Shown piece after piece: positions 24,424 to 31,700 of a DNA stretch of 45,879 nt. Each line of letters begins with the position of its first letter. Position 1 is the stretch's first letter. Origin of the DNA: Isosphaera sp. (GTDB taxonomy: Bacteria; Planctomycetota; Phycisphaerae; Phycisphaerales; UBA1924); assembly GCA_013822085.1 (NCBI GenBank), contig PNJV01000016.1, positions 1 through 45,879 on the forward strand, read 5' to 3'. The translations under genes were made by a program, and so were the position numbers. The notes under the pieces were generated by a model. It did no database searches and was not told where the DNA came from. It saw only the letters and a program-made list of their open reading frames with translations.

Positions 24424-24490
24424 CGGGCGGGGTGGGTTTGGGGGCCCTGAGCCCAGCCGGAGCGTGAGCGGGCGGGGTGAGTTTGGGGGC
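24424..24490. repeat. Two direct copies of a 22-base G-rich unit
   Basis: CGGGCGGGGTGGGTTTGGGG at 24424 and CGGGCGGGGTGAGTTTGGGG at 24469 (each followed by GC) differ at one base in 22, with a 45-base period. The space 24316-24519 between HU and the phosphatase gene holds nothing else but an upstream palindromic GGGCCC pair. Confidence 0.75.
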
Positions 24491-24519
24491 GGCTGTGCGG
24501 GACCGGAGCGGAGCGCAGT

Positions 24520-25833
24520 TCAGCGGCGCTTGATGACGATGGCGGTCTGGTCGTCGTCGAAGGGGACGCCCGCGGCGTGGGTCGCAGCGGCGCGGGCGAT
24601 GGTGTCGAGGATCAGCTGCGCCGAGCCGTCGATGACCGAGCGTGCGGCGGCGAGGACGCCGGCCTCGCCGAAGTGACGGCCGCTGGGGTCCTTGGCCTCG
24701 AAGTAGCCGTCGGAGAGCAGGAGGAAGACCGATCCCGGGAGCATGTCGATGGTCTGGGGCTCTTCAGGGGGCGTGCCGGGCTCGATGCCCAGCGGGAGCG
24801 TGGTGGCGTCGCGGGACTCGGAGCGGCCGTCGGGGTGGATGACGAGCATGGGGGCCTGCCCCGCGGCGACGTAGCTGAGGCGCTGGCCGGCGGGATCCAT
24901 GACGCCCAGGAAGGCGGTGACGAAGCGTCCGGCTGGGAGGTCGCCGCAGAGCTGGTTGTTGGCCATGGCCATGGCCTCGCCCGGGGAGATGCTGCAGCGG
25001 CCGGCCATGCGGGCCATGGCGCGGAACTGGGCCGCGCACAGTGCCGGGCCGATGCCGTGGCCGGTGGCGTCGCACAGGAGGACCAGGAGCTTGCCGCAGT
25101 CCATGCGGACCAGGTCGTAGGCGTCGCCGCCGGTCTCGTCGGCGGGGCGTGCGTGCGCGGCGATGTCCAGGGCCGGGTAGTCGGGGATGTCCTTGGGCCA
25201 GGAGGACTGCTGGATGGTGCGGGCGACCTGGAGGTCGGCCTCGATCTTTTCCTTGCGCAGCTCGGACTCGATGTACCGGGCCCGGCGGATGGCGATGGCG
25301 GCCTGGCCGGCCAGGGCGCGGGCCACGGCCTCGTCGGCGTCGTCGAAGGAGGGCCCGACGGCGGGGTCCTTGTTGAGGACCTGGGCGACGCCCTCGAGGC
25401 CGCCGTCGGAGGACAGGAGCGGGATGGTCAGCATCGAGCGGGTGTGGTAGCCGGTGCGGCGGTCGACGTCGGGGTTGAAGCGGGGGTCGGCGTAGCAGTC
25501 GGGGATGTTGAGGATCTGGCCGGTGCGGGCCGCCTCGCCGGCGATGCCGCGGGAGGTTGAGAAGCGGATCTCGGCCAGGCCGTGGGCCTGGGTGATGAAC
25601 AGCTCGTGGCGCCCGGGGTCGAACTGGAAGACCGAGGCGCGGTCGGCGTGGAGGCAGTCGCGCATCGAATCGATGATCACGCCCAGGACCTGGGGCAGGT
25701 CGGTGGAGGCGGCCAGGCGTTCCATGACAGCCAGGAGCCTGGGCAGCACGTCGGGGCGCACCGAGAGCGGGGCGTCCGGGGAGACGGGCACGTCGACGGC
25801 GTGATGGAGTCCGGTGGGCGGGCGGACTTGCAC
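24520..25833 (-). CDS. GAF-domain PP2C (SpoIIE/RsbU-type) serine phosphatase
   Basis: A 437-residue signalling phosphatase if started at GTG 25833; the start is uncertain since no clear Shine-Dalgarno is seen. A GAF domain (about 35-190) contains LPQVLGVIIDSMRDCLHADRASVFQ and a SMLTIPLLSSDGGLEGVAQVLN strand pair. A helical linker (ESELRKEKIEADLQVARTIQQSSWP) leads to the SpoIIE domain. Metal-binding motifs are present: PADETGGDAYDLV, LCDATGHGIGPAL, LLSDGYFEAKD and DDDQTAIVIKRR. Such proteins usually dephosphorylate an anti-anti-sigma factor. No STAS or RsbW-like partner lies nearby, so it acts at a distance or on another target. Confidence 0.88.
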   Translation of the reverse strand: MQVRPPTGLHHAVDVPVSPDAPLSVRPDVLPRLLAVMERLAASTDLPQVLGVIIDSMRDCLHADRASVFQFDPGRHELFITQAHGLAEIRFSTSRGIAGEAARTGQILNIPDCYADPRFNPDVDRRTGYHTRSMLTIPLLSSDGGLEGVAQVLNKDPAVGPSFDDADEAVARALAGQAAIAIRRARYIESELRKEKIEADLQVARTIQQSSWPKDIPDYPALDIAAHARPADETGGDAYDLVRMDCGKLLVLLCDATGHGIGPALCAAQFRAMARMAGRCSISPGEAMAMANNQLCGDLPAGRFVTAFLGVMDPAGQRLSYVAAGQAPMLVIHPDGRSESRDATTLPLGIEPGTPPEEPQTIDMLPGSVFLLLSDGYFEAKDPSGRHFGEAGVLAAARSVIDGSAQLILDTIARAAATHAAGVPFDDDQTAIVIKRR

Positions 25834-26055
25834 GGAGCAATTGTACAGGCTGGCGTGGGGGAGGCCGCGCAAAGATCGCAAAAAATCGGGCCACGGAGGC
25901 GGTGCGCTGACGCAGGCGTGCGCGCTTGCGCCGGTTGACAGCCGGGCCGGGCTGGGGCCGACGGCGCGGGCGCGGGCGCCGAGAAGGCGGCTGGGCCAGG
26001 GCGAGCGCCGATAACGCACGATCTGGCCGCTGGGGGTGCCCGCGGGCGGGGTGGC

Positions 26056-26064
26056 TGATATGGT
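26056..26064 (+). promoter_or_regulatory. Possible extended -10 element before efp
   Basis: TG-A-TATGGT, 40 bases before the efp start, without a visible -35. The same TATGGT precedes the small lipoprotein gene at 30299. Confidence 0.4.
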
Positions 26065-26103
26065 TGGGCTTTTCGCCAGGACACACAGCGGAAGGATCAA
26101 GCA

Positions 26104-26658
26104 ATGAAAGCGATCGACCTGCGACCCGGCTACGGCGTGAAGATGGAGGGCAAGTTCTTCGTGGTGGTCGGGTACGAGTTCCGCAACCCGGGCAACCTGC
26201 GGTCGTTCGTGAACATCAAGTACAAGAACGTGCAGAGCGGGCAGGTCATCGAGAAGCGGCACCAGCCGTCGGAGGACGTGGAGCAGATCGACCTGGACCG
26301 TCGGCCGATGGAGTTCCTGTACAAGGAGGGGACCGACGGGGTGTTCATGGACACCAGCGACTACGACCAGATCAACGTTCCCCAGAGCGTGCTGGGGGAC
26401 GCGCTGCTGTACCTGCGGCCCAACGCGACGGCGACGGTGGTCACCTACGAGGGCCGCGCGATCCTGATCGAGCTCCCGCCGGCGGTGGAGCTGACGGTCA
26501 AGGACTGCGCCCCCGGCGTCAAGAAGGCCACGGTGACCAACGTGCAGAAGGACGCGGAGATGGAGACCGGGCTCAAGACGCGCGTGCCGGATTTCATCGA
26601 GATGGGCGAGTCGGTGCGGATCTCGACCACGGACGGCAGCTACATGAGCCGGGCCTGA
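26104..26658 (+). CDS. efp: Elongation factor P
   Basis: EF-P relieves ribosomes stalled at polyproline stretches, which are frequent in this genome's Pro-rich proteins. It has 184 residues and three beta domains: KOW-like N-terminal (1-62), middle OB (65-125) and C-terminal OB, with the family's end GLKTRVPDFIEMGESVRISTTDGSYMSRA. ATG 26104 follows GGAAGGA (26090-26096). The loop that normally carries the modified Lys (PGKG) reads NPGNLRSF: Asn31 replaces that Lys and Arg33 lies two residues on. The Lys-34 type of modification therefore seems impossible; rhamnosylated-Arg types place Arg differently. Whether R33 is modified cannot be seen. Confidence 0.95.
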   Translation: MKAIDLRPGYGVKMEGKFFVVVGYEFRNPGNLRSFVNIKYKNVQSGQVIEKRHQPSEDVEQIDLDRRPMEFLYKEGTDGVFMDTSDYDQINVPQSVLGDALLYLRPNATATVVTYEGRAILIELPPAVELTVKDCAPGVKKATVTNVQKDAEMETGLKTRVPDFIEMGESVRISTTDGSYMSRA

Positions 26659-26740
26659 ACTGGGCCTGAGCCGGCCTGAGTCGAGTCCGCCTGAGTGAGT
26701 CCGCCTTGGGGGCCCGCGTCGGCCACCAAAGCCGGGCCGC

Positions 26741-28888
26741 TCAGCCGGTGGCCGCGGTCAGGTCGGGCTTGCGCTGGCGGATCTCGTCGGTCAGGCGGTC
26801 CAGGAAGGTCTCGACCGGGAGCGGGGGCAGGTCCTTGTCGGCGCCGCGGACGCGCGGCGAGACGGCCCCGTGCTCGGCGTCGCGCGGCCCGACGACCAGG
26901 AGGTAGGGGACCTTGCGCTCGGCGGCGGCCTTGATCTTGCCCTGGATGCGGTCGTTGCCCAGGTCGAGGGTGGCGCGCACGCCCAGGGCCTTGAGGCGGG
27001 CGTGGACGGAGGCGGCGTAGTCGTTGGTTTTTTCGCTGATGGGCAGCACCGCGGCCTGCTCGGGGGCGAGCCAGGTCGGGAAGGCGCCGGCGAAGTGCTC
27101 GATGAGGAAGCCGCAGAAGCGCTCCATCGAGCCGAAGGGGGCGCGGTGGATCATGACCGGGCGGTGGGGCTTGTTGTCCGGGCCGGTGTAGGTCAGGTCG
27201 AAGCGGATGGGCAGGTTGTAATCGACCTGGACGGTGCCCAGCTGCCAGGAGCGGCCGATGACGTCCTTGACGACGAAGTCGATCTTGGGGCCGTAGAAGG
27301 CGGCCTCGCCGGGCTCCTCGGAGAAGGGCACGCCCAGCGAGCGGGCCGCCTCTCGGCAGGCCTGCTCGGCCTTGTCCCAGTTGTCCGGCGTGCCGGTGTA
27401 CTTGGACGAGTCGGGGTTGCGCAGGCCCAGGCGCACGCGGTAGTCGCGCATGCCCAGGGTGCCGAAGATGATCCTGACCAGGTCCAGGCAGCCGATCAGC
27501 TCGGCGGGGAGCTGGTCCTCGGCGCAGAACAGGTGGGCGTCGTCCTGCGTGAAGCAGCGCACGCGGAGCATGCCCGAGAGCTCGCCGGACTGCTCCCAGC
27601 GGTAAACGGTGCCGAACTCGGCCAGGCGGACGGGCAGGTCGCGGTAGGAGTGGGGGCGCGAGGCGAAGATCTTGACGTGGTGCGGGCAGTTCATGGGCTT
27701 GAGCAGGAAGCCCGAGAGCAGCCGGTCGTCGGCCAGCACGCGGTCGGGGGCGATGGTCTGGGCGCCGGTGCGCTGGTTGAGCGACGCGGCAAAGCGGGCC
27801 GAGACGCCCTCGAGGCGGTTGGAGAGCTCGGCGCAGGAGCAGCCCTCGGCGGCGGCCTTGTCCAGGTCGTCGCGCTCGACGATGGGGGCGAACTGGGCGT
27901 CCTTGTAGTACGGGAAGTGGCCCGAGGTCTTGTAGAGTTCCAGGCGGCCGATGTGCGGCGTGAAGACCTGCGCGTAGCCCTGGCGGGCCAGCTCGGCGGA
28001 GATGAAGCTCTGGAGCTCCTGGCGGATCACCCCGCCGGCGGGGGTCCAGAGCACCAGGCCCTGGCCGACGTCCTCGTCGATGTGGAACAGGTGGAGCTTG
28101 GCGCCGATGACGCGGTGGTCGCGGGCCTTGGCCTGCTCGAGCTGGGCCAGGTGCGCGTCCAGCTCGGCCTTGGTGGCAAAGGCGGTGCCGTAGACGCGCG
28201 TCAGGCGGTCGGAGGTCTCGTCGCCGTGCCAGTAGGATGAGGCCAGCGAGGTGACCTTGACGGCGCCGATGCGGCCGGTCGACGGCGCGTGCGGCCCGCG
28301 GCAGAGGTCCTCCCAGTGCGTGCCGGGGGTGCCGGTGGCGTAGAACGACAGGTCGGCCTCGGGGGCCGCGGCCAGGGCGCGCTGGGCGTTGTCGAGCTTG
28401 TACTTGCTGCCCTCGCGCGTGAGCTTGTCCAGGCCCTGCTGGCCCGGGAGCTGGTAGCGCGTGAAGGGGCGGTCCTCGGCGATGATCTTGGCGATCTGGG
28501 CCTCGATGGCGGGCAGGTCGCTCTCGCGCAGCGGGCGCTGGTCGGGGAAGCGGATGTCGTAGTAAAAGCCGTTCTCCAGCGGCGGGCCGTAGACCAGCCG
28601 GGCCTCGGGGACGATGCGCCCGATGGCCTCGGCCATGACGTGGGCCGCTGAGTGGCGGATGAGCAGGAGCGCGTCGGGGTCCTGGGCGCCGTCGCGTTTC
28701 TTGGGCGTGACGATCGAGACCGCCGCGTCGGAGGTGATCGGGGCGCTCAGGTCGCTCAGCACGCCGTTGACCTTGGCGCCCAGGGCGTCCTTGGCCAGGC
28801 GCGCGCCGATCCTCTGAGCGATCTGGAGGCCGGTGACCGGGCCGTCGAAGTTGAGCGTGGTGCCGTCAGGGAGCGTGATGGTGGGCAT
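26741..28888 (-). CDS. thrS: Threonyl-tRNA synthetase
   Basis: ThrRS charges tRNA-Thr and edits Ser-tRNA-Thr. The 715-residue protein from ATG 28888 has a TGS domain (1-62), an editing domain with H79xxxH83 (HSAAH) and DLCRGPH (195-200), a class II core and an anticodon domain (about 605-700). C401 in KPMNCPHH is the zinc ligand. Motif 2 region is LAEFGTVYRWEQSGELSGM and motif 3 is HRAPFGSMERF. An insert of about 55 residues (335-392, with C350 and C352) lies between YYKDAQF and LLKPMNC, absent from E. coli ThrRS. The gene converges with efp over an 82-base gap containing short CCTGAG repeats. Confidence 0.97.
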   Translation of the reverse strand: MPTITLPDGTTLNFDGPVTGLQIAQRIGARLAKDALGAKVNGVLSDLSAPITSDAAVSIVTPKKRDGAQDPDALLLIRHSAAHVMAEAIGRIVPEARLVYGPPLENGFYYDIRFPDQRPLRESDLPAIEAQIAKIIAEDRPFTRYQLPGQQGLDKLTREGSKYKLDNAQRALAAAPEADLSFYATGTPGTHWEDLCRGPHAPSTGRIGAVKVTSLASSYWHGDETSDRLTRVYGTAFATKAELDAHLAQLEQAKARDHRVIGAKLHLFHIDEDVGQGLVLWTPAGGVIRQELQSFISAELARQGYAQVFTPHIGRLELYKTSGHFPYYKDAQFAPIVERDDLDKAAAEGCSCAELSNRLEGVSARFAASLNQRTGAQTIAPDRVLADDRLLSGFLLKPMNCPHHVKIFASRPHSYRDLPVRLAEFGTVYRWEQSGELSGMLRVRCFTQDDAHLFCAEDQLPAELIGCLDLVRIIFGTLGMRDYRVRLGLRNPDSSKYTGTPDNWDKAEQACREAARSLGVPFSEEPGEAAFYGPKIDFVVKDVIGRSWQLGTVQVDYNLPIRFDLTYTGPDNKPHRPVMIHRAPFGSMERFCGFLIEHFAGAFPTWLAPEQAAVLPISEKTNDYAASVHARLKALGVRATLDLGNDRIQGKIKAAAERKVPYLLVVGPRDAEHGAVSPRVRGADKDLPPLPVETFLDRLTDEIRQRKPDLTAATG

Positions 28889-29163
28889 GGTGGTCTGGGC
28901 CTCGCTGACGTGGTCGGGGTGGCGCGGTGGGGGGCTGGGGCGCGAGGCTGAGGTTATGCGGTGTGTGTGCGGGTGTTGCGTGAGCGCGTCTGCTACGAGA
29001 AGGCGTAGGGCGTGCGGGAGGGCAGGGTGTGGTGCAGGGTGCGGGGGGTGGTCGATGGGGGGATGGGGCGATGGTGGGGCGCGTCCACGGCGCGGGGGTT
29101 TGTCGTTGCGCAGCGGTGGTCCGTCGCCCCGCTGACCGGATTGGGCAGTTTTTGAGCGTTATG

Positions 29164-29195
29164 GTTGCACGAAAACGTTCAGGATCGGGTGCAAC
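29164..29195. promoter_or_regulatory. Inverted repeat GTTGCAC-N18-GTGCAAC
   Basis: A perfect 7-bp inverted repeat with an 18-base spacer that itself contains AACGTT. It could be an operator or a leader hairpin for the YCII gene about 130 bases downstream. Confidence 0.4.
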
Positions 29196-29222
29196 GCATC
29201 GGGAGAATCGCTAGGCTGGCAC

Positions 29223-29266
29223 CAGCGCCCCCGAAAAGGCGCAGCAGCGCCCCCGGAGAGGCGCAG
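29223..29266. repeat. Tandem 22-base repeat, each unit a small hairpin
   Basis: CAGCGCCCCCGAAAAGGCGC+AG is followed directly by CAGCGCCCCCGGAGAGGCGC+AG (two differences in 22). In each, GCGCC pairs with GGCGC. A partial third unit follows (CGACGCCCC). It lies in the likely leader of the YCII gene. Confidence 0.7.
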
Positions 29267-29324
29267 CGACGCCCCGCGGGCGCGGCACGGCGTCGGGCAG
29301 TGGCGGAGCAGAGAAGGGCGCACC

Positions 29325-29660
29325 ATGGCACGCTGGATGATCGTGATGCATCGAGAGTCGCCCGGTGGCGCAGCCGTCATGGAGCGCTCCGAGCCGATGA
29401 TGCACTGGCTCGGCGGGCTGCGCAGCCGCGGCCAGCTGATCGACGGGGACCCGATCGTCCCCGGCGGGCACATGCTCGTGCGCGCCGACGACGTGGTGAT
29501 CGACAAGCCGATCAACGGCACCGGCACGACGGCGGGGATCACCGGGTACTTCATCATCGACGCCCTGAGCGAGTCGGAGGCCGTGGCCATCGCCCGCAGC
29601 TGCCCCGTCCTGACCGAGGGCGTGACGGTGATCCTGCGTCGGGTGGGGCGCGTCGGCTGA
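29325..29660 (+). CDS. YCII-related domain protein
   Basis: A 111-residue small cytoplasmic protein with the ferredoxin-like YCII fold: MARWMIVMHRE first strand, a central GGHMLVRADDVVIDKP (position of the DGPF motif, here not conserved), TAGITGYFIIDALSESEAVAIARSCPVLTEG and a final VTVILRRV strand. Members are of unknown or varied function, some linked to sigma factors; none is adjacent here. ATG 29325 follows GAAGGG 7-8 bases upstream. Confidence 0.8.
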   Translation: MARWMIVMHRESPGGAAVMERSEPMMHWLGGLRSRGQLIDGDPIVPGGHMLVRADDVVIDKPINGTGTTAGITGYFIIDALSESEAVAIARSCPVLTEGVTVILRRVGRVG

Positions 29661-29704
29661 GCCAGCCGGCCGGCCGGGGCGTGCCCCGGGGCGACGCGGC
29701 GCGA

Positions 29705-29710
29705 TACATT
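29705..29710 (+). promoter_or_regulatory. Possible -10 element (TACATT) before nrdR
   Basis: GATACATT lies 23 bases before the nrdR start. No -35 is seen in the GC-rich sequence upstream. Confidence 0.35.
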
Positions 29711-29732
29711 GGCGCGACCGGAGACGCGCCAG

Positions 29733-30221
29733 GTGATCTGCCCGTACTGCCAGCACAACGACGACAAGGTCATCGACTCCCGGGCCAGCGAGGGGGGCCG
29801 GGTGATCCGTCGCCGCCGCGAGTGCCTGGCCTGCCGAAAGCGGTTCACGACCTACGAGCGGATCGAGGAGCTCTCCAAGCTGGTGGTGATCAAGCGCGAC
29901 GGCACGCGGGTGCCCTTCCAGCGCGACAACGTGCTGCGCGGCGTGCAGGCGGCCTGCGGCAAGCGGCCGATCCCGCAGGGGGCACGCGAGCGGCTCGTCG
30001 AGGAGGTCGAGGAGCAGCTCTACCGGGAGTTCGAGCGGGAGGTGCCCAGCCGGGCCATCGGCGAGCTGGTCTGCCGACGCCTCAAGGAGCTCGACGAGGT
30101 GGCGTACATCCGGTTCGCCAGCGAGTACCACCGGTTCAAGGACGTGGGCGAGCTGGTGCAGGAGCTCCAGCTGCTCAACAACCGTGTCAAGGACAGCAAG
30201 GACCAGCAGCGGCTGTTCTGA
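29733..30221 (+). CDS. nrdR: Transcriptional repressor NrdR
   Basis: NrdR represses ribonucleotide reductase genes in response to ATP/dATP. I chose GTG 29733, giving the family start (V/M)ICPYC, with GGAG 9 bases before; TTG 29709 is the longer alternative. The product has 162 residues. The zinc ribbon uses C3, C6, C31 and C34 (ICPYC ... CLACRKRFTTYERIE). The ATP-cone domain (about 47-137) has VVIKRDGTRVPFQRDNVLRGV and RLKELDEVAYIRFASEYHRFKDV. No reductase gene is in the window and no NrdR box pair is recognised nearby. Confidence 0.96.
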   Translation: MICPYCQHNDDKVIDSRASEGGRVIRRRRECLACRKRFTTYERIEELSKLVVIKRDGTRVPFQRDNVLRGVQAACGKRPIPQGARERLVEEVEEQLYREFEREVPSRAIGELVCRRLKELDEVAYIRFASEYHRFKDVGELVQELQLLNNRVKDSKDQQRLF

Positions 30222-30298
30222 TCGTGATCTGTCCGGTTCGGGCGGGGGATGTCGTTTAGGGTGTCATGCCAGGATTGTGTCGGGATATGGTCAGGGGC

Positions 30299-30916
30299 AT
30301 GATGCAGCCAGATCGGTCGGCCGCGAGTGGGGGTATGGCCCGGAGCGCCTGTGGAAGCCGGTGCGCGGCGTGGGTGCGTCCGGGTGCGTGGGTCGTCCTT
30401 GCGGGCGGCCTGGTCGCTGGATCGGTGATGGCCGGGTGCGCTGGGAACCACGCGCGGCTGGAGCTCGCCCCGGGGACACGGCCGGCGCCCGCGAGCGACT
30501 CGACCGGTGCCGGCCCGCCGGCCCCGCTCACGCCCGAGATCAGGCCGGTGGCCGTTGGCTCGCCGATCCTGACGGGCCAGGAGACGCCCAGCCCGGGCGC
30601 GGTGGACGTTCTCTGGCGCCCGGCGTGGTGGATCGAGGCCCCGGCCCGCGACGGTGCGACGGTGCGGGTGCCGGCCTGGGCGGACTCGACCGACCTGCGC
30701 ACCGCCCGCAACGCCGCCCTGCGCCAGGCCCAGCTGCGGATGCGCTCGGAGGGCGCCGCAGAGCGCAACGACGCCGCAGCGGGCTCAGAGCCGGTGGCGC
30801 GCATCGAGGTCGTGCAGCTCAAGGACGGCCGCACGCGCGTGTTCGTGCTCCTGACGGGCACCACGTCGGGTCAGGGCGCGTACCGCTCGCCAGCGCCGGA
30901 GGCCCCTCTCCCCTGA
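30299..30916 (+). CDS. Putative lipoprotein of unknown function
   Basis: A small exported protein; 206 residues from ATG 30299, though ATG 30335 (giving MARSACGSRC) would make a more normal signal length. The signal segment AWVVLAGGLVAGSVMAGC ends in a lipobox (VMAGC). The mature part has a Pro/Ala linker and a domain with VDVLWRPAWWIEAP, a helix RTARNAALRQAQLRMRSEG and a closing strand RIEVVQLKDGRTRVFVLLTG. I recognise no family. TATGGT at 30285-30290 may be its -10. Confidence 0.65.
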   Translation: MMQPDRSAASGGMARSACGSRCAAWVRPGAWVVLAGGLVAGSVMAGCAGNHARLELAPGTRPAPASDSTGAGPPAPLTPEIRPVAVGSPILTGQETPSPGAVDVLWRPAWWIEAPARDGATVRVPAWADSTDLRTARNAALRQAQLRMRSEGAAERNDAAAGSEPVARIEVVQLKDGRTRVFVLLTGTTSGQGAYRSPAPEAPLP

Positions 30917-30955
30917 CAGTTCGCCGCGGCTGGGTGGTGGGGCGGTGCGGTGAGC

Positions 30956-30982
30956 GGGGGTTGGGGGGTGGGGGGTGGGGGG
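30956..30982 (+). other. G-quadruplex candidate
   Basis: Four runs of five to six G are separated by TT, T and T between the lipoprotein stop and the 3' end of ndk. The regular short loops favour a stable parallel quadruplex on the + strand. Confidence 0.6.
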
Positions 30983-31007
30983 TCGAAAGGGCAAGGGGTG
31001 GTGCAAG

Positions 31008-31478
31008 TCACTCCGGCTTGCCGCCCGCGGAGTCGTAGACCCACGCGTCAGCGGCCCGCGGGAAGTCCAGGACCTCGCCGGGGGCAAAGAACAGCCGCAG
31101 CTCGCGCTGTGCGGCCTCGGGGCTGTCCGAGCCGTGGATGAGGTTGAAGGAATTGGAGACGCCCAAGTCGCCGCGGATGGTGCCGGGGGCGGCCTTGGAC
31201 CCGAACGTGGCCCCCATCAGGTTGCGCGCGATGGTGATGGCCCCGACGCCACGCACAGCCAGGATCAGCACGGGGCTGCTGGTCATGAAGCGGACCAGGC
31301 CCGGGTAGAAGGGCTTGGACTGGTGGGCCTCGTAGTGCGTCTGGGCCAGGCTGGGGGCGATCATGGTGAGCTTGGCGCCGACGATCTGGAGGCCCTTGTC
31401 CTCGAAGCGTGTGAGGATCCGGCCCATCAGGCCGCGCTGCACGGCGTCGGGCTTGAGGATGATCAGCGTGGTCTCCAC
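31008..31478 (-). CDS. ndk: Nucleoside diphosphate kinase
   Basis: Ndk transfers the gamma phosphate from ATP to other nucleoside diphosphates. I chose GTG 31478, giving VETTLIILKPDAVQRGLMG, with GGAG 8 bases before; longer frames only add Pro/Arg. The product is 156 residues. Seen motifs are LIILKPDAVQRG, HYEAHQSKPFYPGLV, the nucleotide loop RNLMGATFGSKAAPGTIRGDLG and the active-site NLIHGSDSPEAAQREL with the phosphorylated His. The C-terminal extension (about 15 residues) is slightly longer than usual. It is downstream of the terminator of the CTERM gene on the same strand, so transcribed separately. Confidence 0.96.
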   Translation of the reverse strand: METTLIILKPDAVQRGLMGRILTRFEDKGLQIVGAKLTMIAPSLAQTHYEAHQSKPFYPGLVRFMTSSPVLILAVRGVGAITIARNLMGATFGSKAAPGTIRGDLGVSNSFNLIHGSDSPEAAQRELRLFFAPGEVLDFPRAADAWVYDSAGGKPE

Positions 31479-31620
31479 GGGGTAGCTCCGGTGCGGCGGG
31501 GCCGCGGTGCGATTGGTGCGGGGCGGAGGGTATGCGTGGCGGGCCGGCCGAGCCGCGTCGGGCCGTGGGCGGTGGGGGGTGGGCGGAGGTGGACGGGTGT
31601 GGGGCGGTGAGGGGGGAATG

Positions 31621-31651
31621 AAAAAGGCCGCCCCTTTGTGGGGGGCGGCCT
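31621..31651 (-). terminator. Rho-independent terminator of the third CTERM gene
   Basis: On the minus strand AGGCCGCCCC pairs with GGGGCGGCCT over a 7-base loop, followed by TTTT. It lies about 50 bases after the stop codon at 31701. Confidence 0.92.
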
Positions 31652-31700
31652 GGGTAGATGTCACACCGTTGAAGCGAGTCCCAGGCCCGTCGAGCCGGGA

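Larger units (their letters stand above)
28889..29324. other. Intergenic region between thrS and the YCII gene, with repeats
   Basis: No convincing gene is seen in these 436 bases. They hold a weak CATAAC -10 candidate for thrS on the minus strand near 28955, an inverted repeat GTTGCAC...GTGCAAC (29164-29195) and the tandem 22-base hairpin repeat listed separately. The stretch 29020-29100 is G-rich. Confidence 0.6.

Noticed and set aside
31600-31660. Possible terminator on the + strand for the lipoprotein gene at 30299
   Set aside because: The U run lies only on the minus-strand side of the stem, so it ends the CTERM gene PEP3 and not a + strand transcript.
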